DNA from: Candidatus Gallispira edinburgensis
Lineage (GTDB): Bacteria > Bacillota > Clostridia > Lachnospirales > CAG-274
Assembly (NCBI GenBank): GCA_904395805.1
Contig: CAJFNV010000054.1
Span: 1-64,000, forward strand
Length of the DNA: 64,000 nt
Direction of reading: 5' to 3'
The stretch's first letter is position 1; each line of letters starts with the position of its first letter. Below the pieces are notes generated by a model that was given only the letters and a program-made list of their open reading frames with translations, was not told where the DNA came from and did no database searches. A program made the position numbers and the translations under genes. Below, one piece after another: positions 52,995 through 61,100 of the stretch.

Positions 52995-53065
52995 TTTATT
53001 TTTCCTCCTGAAATTTATAATTGCATATTTTTAATTTTTTGACAAATTCTTTTGAATTTATTATA

Positions 53066-53094
53066 ATTATATCAAATTAATTTTAATTTGTACA
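53066..53094 (-). promoter_or_regulatory. Promoter of the unknown-radA pair
   Basis: On the minus strand TGTACA (53094-53089), 17 bases, TATAAT (53071-53066). The leader of about 65 bases is AT-rich and ends in AGGAGG. Confidence 0.55.
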
Positions 53095-53125
53095 CTGCTT
53101 TTAATTACAAATTAATTAAATATTC

Positions 53126-53220
53126 CGCGGTGCTGAACTCGCCTCCGCTTTGCTTCGGCTCGTTCACGGGCTTTTACCAAGAAATTTATCCATATTTGTA
53201 GGGGCGAGCATTGCTCGCCC
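53126..53220. repeat. GC-rich palindromic repeat region
   Basis: This stretch is strikingly richer in G and C than its surroundings. It contains a CCTCCGCTTTGCTTCGG-type imperfect hairpin and, at 53202-53220, the near-perfect palindrome GGGCGAGCA-T-TGCTCGCCC. It lies in the gap before the pseudouridine synthase gene and appears to be a dispersed non-coding repeat. Confidence 0.5.
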
Positions 53221-53263
53221 GCTATTCCAACTGAAAACAGATCCATACAAAAAGGAGATAACT

Positions 53264-53980
53264 ATGCTAATGCGACTTGACAAATACCTTTGCAGCTGCG
53301 GCACAGGCACAAGAACAGAGGTAAAGAAAATAATAAAATCAAAAAGAGTAAAGGTAAATAACAAAATAATCGACACAAGTGACTTTAAGGTAGATGAAAC
53401 AATGACAGTCACTCTTGACAACAAAGTAGTAGAGTACAATAAATACACCTATATAATGCTTAACAAGCCTGCCGGATACCTTTCGGCTACAAGAGATAAC
53501 AATAAAGATACGGTAATTGACCTTCTTGAAGAAAAATACCGTAATATGGGCTTATTTCCCGCAGGAAGGCTTGACAGAGACACGGTGGGACTTGTAATAC
53601 TTACAAATGACGGGGACTTTGCCCACAATACCCTTTCACCCAAAAAGCATGTTTCAAAAACATACATTGCACATATAGAGGGTACACTTCCCCCCGATGC
53701 CTGTGAAATTTTTAATAAAGGTGTAATATTAAAAGACTTTACATGTGAGAGTGCAGACCTTATAATAGAAGAGACCCATAATGACTATACCGTTGTCAGA
53801 GTAACTATACACGAGGGTAAATATCATCAGATCAAAAGAATGTTTTTATCCTTAGGCTGCAAGGTTATATATTTAAAACGTATAAGCTTCGGTCCAATTG
53901 AACTTGACAATAAATTAAAGGAGGGCGAATACCGCCTGCTTGATCCTAAAGAAATGGAATTTGTAAAGGCGGTCAGATAA
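53264..53980 (+). CDS. rRNA pseudouridine synthase, RsuA/RluB family
   Basis: A 238-residue enzyme that converts a specific uridine in rRNA to pseudouridine. An S4-type RNA-binding domain is at the N-terminus (MRLDKYLCSCGTGTRTEVKK), followed by the catalytic domain with GRLDRDTVGLVILTNDG, whose Asp attacks the base, and HEGKYHQIKRMFLSLG. The frame is open to 53150 through the repeat region, but only the ATG at 53264 has a ribosome binding site (AAAGGAG) and gives the family N-terminus. A secreted transglutaminase-like protein gene follows after 2 bases. RsuA-type (16S) is most likely. Confidence 0.9.
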   Translation: MLMRLDKYLCSCGTGTRTEVKKIIKSKRVKVNNKIIDTSDFKVDETMTVTLDNKVVEYNKYTYIMLNKPAGYLSATRDNNKDTVIDLLEEKYRNMGLFPAGRLDRDTVGLVILTNDGDFAHNTLSPKKHVSKTYIAHIEGTLPPDACEIFNKGVILKDFTCESADLIIEETHNDYTVVRVTIHEGKYHQIKRMFLSLGCKVIYLKRISFGPIELDNKLKEGEYRLLDPKEMEFVKAVR

Positions 53981-53982
53981 AT

Positions 53983-55089
53983 ATGAAAAGAAAAATAATA
54001 TTAACAGCTTTAGCTGTTATGCTTATGAGTCAGAATGTATTTGCAGACAACTGTGATGATCTCGTATCTGTATGGAAGTCATTGTACTCCAATATACAGG
54101 GCAAGACATACTCAGAAGCAGATACAATTACAGTTACAACACCGGAGGCATGGGAAGATGCCATTGTTTCCGCATATAACAGACTTGAGGATAAGATCAC
54201 TCTGCAGATTGCCGGTTTTAATGAAACAGACTATGATTTAAACAGTCTTAAAAATTATGATGTTTCAATTTCCGCAAAGGGTATTGTTTCAAAAGACGGC
54301 ATTTCAACTGTAACATATTCATTTGATTACAATCCAAATTATAAGATCGCAAAGGTTGTTGAGGTCCCTGCTCTTTTTGACAAGCTTGATCTGGAGCAGA
54401 AGGAAGCCTATGATATTCTTTACAAATGTACAAAAGAACTTACAGAAAATTTAACCACAGATTATGACAAGGAAGTTGCCATACATAACTTCATCACAGA
54501 CAACTTCCAGTACGGACCTCTTGACATGGGTAATGTTCCCCAGAGGGCCCACAGCATTACAGGCTTTGTATTTGACGGTCAGGGAATATGCGAGGCATAT
54601 GCCAACACATTTTATGTTATGGGTAAAATGGCGGGTCTTGACGTAAGCATAATTACAGGTACTGCAAACAATGTAAGCCATATGTGGAATCAGATCTGTC
54701 TTGACGGTGAATATTACCATGTTGACGTAACAAGCGATGACCCTACACCTGATGTACCGAACAGAGAAAGATATACTTTCTTCAATGTTTCAGATGATAT
54801 TATATCACAGACCCACTCATGGGAAAGAAGCGAATTCCCTGCCTGTACATCAGATAAATATAACTATTATACATTAAACAACTACATCATACACAGTGAG
54901 CAGGAGTTAAAGGATTTTATAAATACACAGCTCAACAGCGGAAATACTTCATTCACATTCAGAACAGAAGGCTACACTATTTCCGGACCTGATATAATAA
55001 GATACTATACATCAGGAAAAGGCTTCAGCTCAATAAATATTACCGGTGAATACGGTAAAGAGAGTACATATAATGTAACATTAAGATAA
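53983..55089 (+). CDS. Secreted transglutaminase-like protein
   Basis: 368 residues. A signal peptide (MKRKIILTALAVMLMSQNVFA) is followed by a helical region and a transglutaminase/protease-like core (about 150-270). The catalytic triad is visible as Cys in GQGICEAYANTFYVMG, His in NVSHMWNQ and Asp in YHVDVTSDDP. The last 80 residues contain a short beta region with no anchor motif. Such proteins act on peptides or peptide crosslinks outside the cell. It starts 2 bases after the pseudouridine synthase gene, an odd pairing of a cytoplasmic and a secreted protein. Confidence 0.82.
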   Translation: MKRKIILTALAVMLMSQNVFADNCDDLVSVWKSLYSNIQGKTYSEADTITVTTPEAWEDAIVSAYNRLEDKITLQIAGFNETDYDLNSLKNYDVSISAKGIVSKDGISTVTYSFDYNPNYKIAKVVEVPALFDKLDLEQKEAYDILYKCTKELTENLTTDYDKEVAIHNFITDNFQYGPLDMGNVPQRAHSITGFVFDGQGICEAYANTFYVMGKMAGLDVSIITGTANNVSHMWNQICLDGEYYHVDVTSDDPTPDVPNRERYTFFNVSDDIISQTHSWERSEFPACTSDKYNYYTLNNYIIHSEQELKDFINTQLNSGNTSFTFRTEGYTISGPDIIRYYTSGKGFSSINITGEYGKESTYNVTLR

Positions 55090-55148
55090 AACAGATCGAC
55101 ATTTTTTAATGTGGTTCGTTTTGTTACATCTTTTCAAACTCCCGTATA

Positions 55149-55276
55149 GGCTCCCTTTTAAGGGCAATGCTGTCAGCTTAAAGGATTAGCATAAACCTGA
55201 CTGTTCAAAAAGGCGGCGTGTCCGCCCCCTTGGCTCCTTTGTAAGGGAGCTGTCAGCGTAGCTGACTGAGGGTTTT
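55149..55276. repeat. Dispersed palindromic repeat, two tandem versions
   Basis: A degenerate copy (GGCTCCCTTTTAAGGG, then TGTCAGC) starts at 55149. A fuller copy (about 55210-55276) contains the hairpins GGCGG-CGTGT-CCGCC, GCTCCTT-TG-TAAGGGAGC (imperfect) and GTCAGC-GTA-GCTGAC, ending in TGAGGG. I recall similar 'GGGAGCTGTCAGC..GCTGACTGAGGG' elements in many gut Firmicutes. No open reading frame with a ribosome binding site is seen. Confidence 0.6.
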
Positions 55277-55324
55277 CTTTTAAACCACACTATCTCCGGG
55301 CAAGAATTGATAAAGCATATGTTT

Positions 55325-55359
55325 AAAGGGAGAAACTGATTTCTTGGTTTCTCCCTTTT
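55325..55359. terminator. Bidirectional terminator
   Basis: AAAGGGAGAAAC pairs with GTTTCTCCCTTT around a 10-base loop, with TTTTATAATAATT on the plus side. It lies 8 bases from the stop codon of the pectate lyase gene on the other strand. Confidence 0.75.
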
Positions 55360-55366
55360 ATAATAA

Positions 55367-57730
55367 TTATTTAATTTTTATATTTTCAAATACAACTGTA
55401 TTCAGATTGGCAATATGATTATCAACCTTATTTCCGTCTGCACCAAGTCCCACATAAAGCTCATCATTAAGATTTACTGTCTTTTTACCGACAAAAGTCC
55501 AGCTGCTTCCGTCAGGAGAAGCATAGGCAGTAAATTTATCTCCCTTTCTCACAAGCCTTAAATAATAACCCTTAAAGTTCAGACCATCTTTAAGTTCAAT
55601 GTCTCTCAAAAGCTGAATATTGCTCTTCTGTGCATTTTCAACAGTATCCAGATTTTCAGAAGGCACAGGCATTTCTCCACCGTCTTTATCTCTTCCAAAC
55701 ATATATACCCCGAACGGATTTCTGTAATATGTTGTGGATTTTCCTGTTTCAGGATCTGTTTCCTTCCATTCATATGCCTTTGTGTGTGATATGCCGAGGG
55801 CAACTGAAGCACTGTCCTCTTCCAGGCTGTTTCTTGCCACAATACCGCTGAAAGCATGATTGTCAACAGGTGTAATACTGTCCACCTTTACCGTAAAGTC
55901 AAAGTCACCCTTTACCTTCTGATATGCAAAATTAAATGAATCTTCTTCTCCACCCATTTTACCGCTGCCCTTTACCGTAAGCTTGCCGTCGGTAAGAGAT
56001 GCACTGCCTTTAACTCCGGTATCACCAATGTCCGTATCCTGCCATGCACCTAAATCAGTCTGTGTATTTACATGTATTTCATGGGCAATTGACTGAGTTT
56101 CTTCTCCCTTTGAATTTACAGCCTTTGCAGAAATATTATAAGATCCGTCACCAAGCCCCTTTAAAGTAAATTCAAAAGGTGCCTCTGTATCTGTGCCTAT
56201 AATTTCATCATTATTGTAAAATACCACCTTTTCAACATCTCTGTCGGTATTTACACTTATCTTAACATCATCACCCAACACAAACTGCTGATTGTTTGCA
56301 GGGCTTTCAATGCTTATGTCAGGATTTGAAGGCTCATACTCCATATCCACAAGAGAATTAAAGTAGTTTTCAATATTTGCATAACCGTTGCTGCTTATTA
56401 ACACACTATCGGAAGGATCTTCCGGATCAAGACCGTTAGCAAGTTCCCATTCGTCTGCAATACCGTCTCTGTCCTTGTCAAAATCAGCATCTCTGTGTAC
56501 CTCATCGGTATATGGCAGTCCTCCCACCTCTTCATGTCTGTTTGCAAAATATCCTGTATTATCCTTTACAGACTGTACAATTCTGGCATCAAGGGCATCT
56601 CTGTAAGGAAGAGTGGCTCCTGCCCTTGCAAGTACAAGTTCATATGCCTCCTCAGGTGTATCTGTATGTAAATTTTCAGGCTTTGTGCCCTCCATTTCAA
56701 ATTCCGCATCCACAATAGTTGTAAAAGGCTTATTTGTATCTGATATGTAAATACCCTTGCTGTTATCCTCTGTTACCTCTTCATTTCCTTCAAGAACATT
56801 ACCCTTTACATAGAACCATCCCGGCTTATTATTTTCACCGCAGTCAACTAATCTGTTTACAACGCTGTCCCTTGTTCCCGGACCGGGCTTCATATAATTA
56901 AATACATAGTTAAGCTCGGCTCTTCCTCCGCCGTAGCCCGTGTTATAACCCCAGTTATATATTACATTATTTCTGAAATCAAAATGCGCAATATGATCAT
57001 TATCATCAGCCTCAACCGTACCTCCGCCGAATCTCGGGTTCCTTGAAGTATGGTTAGCATATAAATTATGATGATATGTAGTGTTCACGCCTCCGACGAT
57101 TGCACCGTAGCCGTGTCTGCCCTTTGTATGACCTGACATAGTTAAACTTTCAGCTATTATTGACCACTGTACAGTCATATTTTCAGCTCTGTAAAGGGAC
57201 ATGGTTTCATCTGTGGACCATGAACAGGATAGGTGGTCTATCATAATATCAGTCATAGCTCTGCCCCAGAGAGAATCCATTGAATCACCTTTAAGCACAT
57301 TGTCAGCCCCGGGTCTGAAACGCAAATATCTCATTATAATATTGTTTGAATTGCTGAGATTTGTTTCATAGCCATATATTGTAATTCCATTGCCCGGTGC
57401 TGTCTGCCCCGCTATTGTAAGATTATTTTTATTGGTAATAAGGAGCTTGCTCTTTAATTCTATAACCCCTCCTACATCAAAAACAATTATTCTGTTATCC
57501 TGGCTTACGGCATCTCTTAAAGAACCTTTTATGGGCTCTTCCGTTTCCGGATCATAATCCTCAAGAGTTGTTACAATATAAACCTCACCGCCGCGTCCTC
57601 CTGTGGTATATTTTCCTCCGCCCTCGGCACCGGGAAAAGCAGGAATTTTTACAGCACCCTCCGCGTGCCCGCACACGGGAACAGCAAAAAATATTGCCGC
57701 CGATAACATCAAAGCTAAAAATCTTTTCAT
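55367..57730 (-). CDS. Secreted pectate lyase (PL1-like) with accessory domains
   Basis: Cleaves de-esterified pectin by beta-elimination outside the cell. 787 residues. A signal peptide (MKRFLALMLSAAIFFAVPVCGHA) is followed by a right-handed beta-helix lyase domain (about 25-400) of the PL1 type: FPGAEGGGKYTTGGRGGEVY, GSLRDAVSQ, IAGQTAPGNGITIYG, IDHLSCSWSTDETMSLY and HHNLYANHTSRNPRFGGG. A calcium-type Asp-rich segment follows (DADFDKDRDGIADEWELANG), then an Ig-like domain (about 490-575) and a C-terminal sandwich domain of about 190 residues that may bind sugar. ATG at 57730 follows GAGGAGGT; the frame is open for 47 more codons but without another such site. No SLH or sortase anchor is present. 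It lies beside the giant esterase gene. Confidence 0.88.
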   Translation of the reverse strand: MKRFLALMLSAAIFFAVPVCGHAEGAVKIPAFPGAEGGGKYTTGGRGGEVYIVTTLEDYDPETEEPIKGSLRDAVSQDNRIIVFDVGGVIELKSKLLITNKNNLTIAGQTAPGNGITIYGYETNLSNSNNIIMRYLRFRPGADNVLKGDSMDSLWGRAMTDIMIDHLSCSWSTDETMSLYRAENMTVQWSIIAESLTMSGHTKGRHGYGAIVGGVNTTYHHNLYANHTSRNPRFGGGTVEADDNDHIAHFDFRNNVIYNWGYNTGYGGGRAELNYVFNYMKPGPGTRDSVVNRLVDCGENNKPGWFYVKGNVLEGNEEVTEDNSKGIYISDTNKPFTTIVDAEFEMEGTKPENLHTDTPEEAYELVLARAGATLPYRDALDARIVQSVKDNTGYFANRHEEVGGLPYTDEVHRDADFDKDRDGIADEWELANGLDPEDPSDSVLISSNGYANIENYFNSLVDMEYEPSNPDISIESPANNQQFVLGDDVKISVNTDRDVEKVVFYNNDEIIGTDTEAPFEFTLKGLGDGSYNISAKAVNSKGEETQSIAHEIHVNTQTDLGAWQDTDIGDTGVKGSASLTDGKLTVKGSGKMGGEEDSFNFAYQKVKGDFDFTVKVDSITPVDNHAFSGIVARNSLEEDSASVALGISHTKAYEWKETDPETGKSTTYYRNPFGVYMFGRDKDGGEMPVPSENLDTVENAQKSNIQLLRDIELKDGLNFKGYYLRLVRKGDKFTAYASPDGSSWTFVGKKTVNLNDELYVGLGADGNKVDNHIANLNTVVFENIKIK

Positions 57731-57838
57731 ACACTTACCTCCTCGTAATATTAAATGACATATATTAATTATAAAATAATTTATATATATTTTCAAGCTG
57801 AATTTGCATTTACTTTTATACTTTTGGTAAAAGCAGTA

Positions 57839-57865
57839 CTGCGGCAGACATACAGTCTGCCGCAG
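57839..57865 (-). terminator. Terminator after the 49-residue peptide gene
   Basis: CTGCGGCAGAC pairs perfectly with GTCTGCCGCAG around a 5-base loop. On the minus strand it is followed by TACTGCTTTT. It lies about 135 bases after the peptide stop codon and would end the giant-gene transcript before the pectate lyase gene. Confidence 0.6.
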
Positions 57866-57999
57866 CACCAAGAAGGATATATTAAATTTCTTAATTAATT
57901 CTTGTTTCTTATAAACTATGACATAGGGTCAAAGTCAATACATTTTTGTAATTTATTCAAATTATTTTTATAGGTCTCAGTAAAAAGTAATTATTAAAC

Positions 58000-58149
58000 T
58001 TACTTACCGAACATTGAATCAAAGCTTTCTTTCCCTCCGGTTCCGCTTTCACCACCGTATGTAAGCTGATTTACACCACTTGCGGTAATAATACTGCTGT
58101 TTTCAAATTTTATTATATTAAGAGTTGCTTTAACATACATCTTTTTCAT
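58000..58149 (-). CDS. 49-residue peptide translationally coupled to the giant esterase
   Basis: A 49-codon frame that starts on the last base of the giant gene's stop codon (TAATG). Its own perfect Shine-Dalgarno site AAGGAGG lies inside the last codons of that gene, about 9 bases before the ATG. The peptide begins MKKMYVKATLNIIKFENSS, continues IITASG, and ends in a Gly/Ser-rich part with GGESGTGGKES and DSMFGK. It has no signal peptide, membrane helix or Cys. Short 'YxxP...ITxSG' peptides with a Gly-rich tail are familiar to me from Clostridia, but I know no proven role. It may be a secreted-protein partner, a surface tag or a modified-peptide precursor; none of these is shown. Confidence 0.7.
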   Translation of the reverse strand: MKKMYVKATLNIIKFENSSIITASGVNQLTYGGESGTGGKESFDSMFGK

Positions 58150-61100
58150 TAGTTTTCATCCTCCTTAATATAAAACTTTTTGTCCTCAGGTAAAGCAATA
58201 GCACTTCCACTTGTTAAAATATCTGATAAGTCAACATTTAATACTGCAGGCTTTAATGCATCCACACTATATTCAGCTGTATCACCGTAAACAATTCTTC
58301 CGCTATTTGTTATAACATATGGAGTTACACTTATTCCTGTCAAAAATTCAGTCTCATCAATATCTGTTATAGTAAAACCGAACATATAATTGCCGCCTGT
58401 TTCATCCAATGAATAAATACTGTTTTCAATAGAGCCGTATACTGTGTCTGTTCCTCTGAAAACAGCTTCACCATTTACCTCAAACAAAAATCCTACTTCA
58501 CTGTAATTAAGTGAATCCACACTGCTTACAAATACAATACCATTATCTCCTGCCATATTAGCCAATGGAGTGTATATTGCAACGTCTTCAGTTGTTGTTT
58601 CAGTAGTTGACTCTGTCGTACTTTCTGTTGTTGACTCAGTAGTTGACTCTGTCGTACTTTCTGTTGTTGACTCGGTAGTTGTCTCTGTCGTACTTTCTGT
58701 TGTTGACTCGGTAGTTGTCTCTGTTGTATCATCCTGAACATTACTGTAACTTACATCAATAGCTTTATACCACAAATTTGATCTTGTAGGAGTATTGATT
58801 GTAACAACATCCCCTGCCTTAACATCTGCACTAAGCTCTACCACAGAATTCTGTACGGCATCTATAGCTGCTGTATCTACACCGTTTATTTTAAGCATAA
58901 GTTTATCAGCATTACTTACTGATATACTTACTGATACAGTGCAAGTACCTGTCTTATCCGCAACAAATGAGATTATATCATTGGAATTTGTCTTTACTCC
59001 GTACTGCTTATATGAATCTGTCATAACGATAGCAGCAGGATAAACAGTAATACCGCTGTAAGGATCTGTTAATTCTGTATTGCCATATCCCATTCCATCA
59101 AGATATATCTTATAGTCATCATAATATTCCATGAAATCTAACGGGAATTCAAATAATATTCTTGATAATATTAGGTTAGCAACACCGCTGTCATCAGTTA
59201 CAACAGATGTTCCTGTATAAACGCCCTTGTCACCCTTTGCGGTTACTTCATAGGTTTCACCCTTAATAAGGTCTAAACCATTTTCAGCATAATCACTTGC
59301 ACTTATTGTAAGTGTCTCTGTTGAGCCCTTTAAAGTGATCATTACATTTGTATCATCACTTTCAATACCGGATATTTCTCCTGTATAGTGGATCTTCTCT
59401 TCTTCAGGAAGCTCACTCTTAGTTATTTTAACATCAGATACATACATATTGGCTGCATCCGGTGTAGCAAAGTAAAGAATTTCAGGTGTACTTGTCTGTT
59501 TCTTATAAACTATTGTACCGGGAGCACTTCCCCTTACTACGCTTGCTGCACATTTATCATCAGTATAAAGTCCTATTGTTCCGCTGCCTGTTGAAGCAGT
59601 TACTTCAATAGTATACATAGCTTTTTCATCAGCAGTAAATGAGAATACAGGCTTGTTAGGTGATACCTTAGTTCCGTAATGAGCCTGACTGTTAAAGTAC
59701 TGTACACCGCTCTGATATATGCTTATATCAAATGTCTGGTTGCTGTCGTTTGTGTATGTACCTGTATAAACACCATCTGTATATGTTGAGTCTGCATTTG
59801 TTTCATAGAGAGCAAGTGCTTCATCTGTACCAAACTCAAGTGTAACTGTTTTTGGTACTTCAACTGAAATACTTACATTTGAAATATACATATTCGGTGC
59901 TTCTGATGCAGCAAAATAAAGTGTTTCCTTTTCAGCACTTGTCTTTTTGTAAACAATACTCCCAGGAGCTGCTGCTGTTGCCACAGCATTTGTACAATCT
60001 GCATCGGTGTATAAAGCAACTGTGCCTGTACCCGTTGATGCAGTTACATTTATTGTATATTCAGCTGCCTCATCAGCCTCAAATGAGAATATTGGCTTTC
60101 CCGGGGTTGCCTTTGTACCATATCTTGACTGACCGCCAAAGTAAGCTATACCGCTCTGATATATACTCACATTAAACTCTCTTCCTTCTTCATTTACATA
60201 TTCACCTGAGTAAACACCGTCAACATATGTTGAATCTGCATTTGTTTCATAAAGAGCAAGAGCCTCATCAGTTGCAAAGTTAAGAGTAACATCATTTACA
60301 GGAGTAACTGAGCCTGAGATAGAATCGAAAACAGCCTGTCCGATTTCTTCCCAGTATGGCTGTTCTGTAAGTGATTTATCCTTTGCAGTAAACTTGCCAT
60401 CCTTGTCAATTGTAAAGATATATTCACCTGATGTTTCCTCACCATAAACCGATCTTGGCTGAACAACAAAATCAGAAACTGTAATTCCTGCATCCTGTAT
60501 CCATTTTGCAATTAAACCTGCCTGAATAACACCGCCTGTTTTATTGCTGTGAGTAGCATCGCCTGTATCCATAACAGCATATCCAAGTGTGTCATTTCCG
60601 CATTCATCATAAGCAGCCTCATACATATCGGCAGTCATCTGATATGCATCAATATAAAGAACACCCTTATCCTTATTTTCCTCATAAAGCTCTTCACAAG
60701 CTGTTACATAAGCATTTCCTGATGTCAGCAAATCTGCTGTAGGAGCATAATCTGTCATTGTTGCATCATGATGTGTCCTTATGTTTCCGTTTGAATCATA
60801 ATACAGTCTGGCTACAGGAGATACAATTACAGGAATTGCACCCTTTTCAAGAGCCGCATCAATATAATACTGTAAATATCCCTTATATGTAGCACCACAG
60901 TCCCATGAGTAATATGTATCGCCATAACTTCCCTTTAAAGCATCAGGAGTAGTTACTTTCATATCCTCTGTAGGGACAATTGTAGGATAAGTTGTTCCGT
61001 CATAAGGAGCATCCTTTGTATAAAGAGGAGCAAATCTTTCTTCATAATAACTTGCACCGTTAGCACAATCGTTATGTCCGAACTGCATTAGGAGATAATC

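Noticed and set aside
53150..53263. N-terminal extension of the pseudouridine synthase
   Set aside because: It runs through a palindromic repeat and does not resemble the family. The ATG at 53264 has a good ribosome binding site.
57731..57871. N-terminal extension of the pectate lyase
   Set aside because: It would place 47 residues ahead of an obvious signal peptide, and the only good ribosome binding site is before 57730.
58591..58729. CRISPR-like short repeat array
   Set aside because: The repeat is contiguous, in frame and codes for a Thr/Glu/Ser linker. There are no unique spacers.
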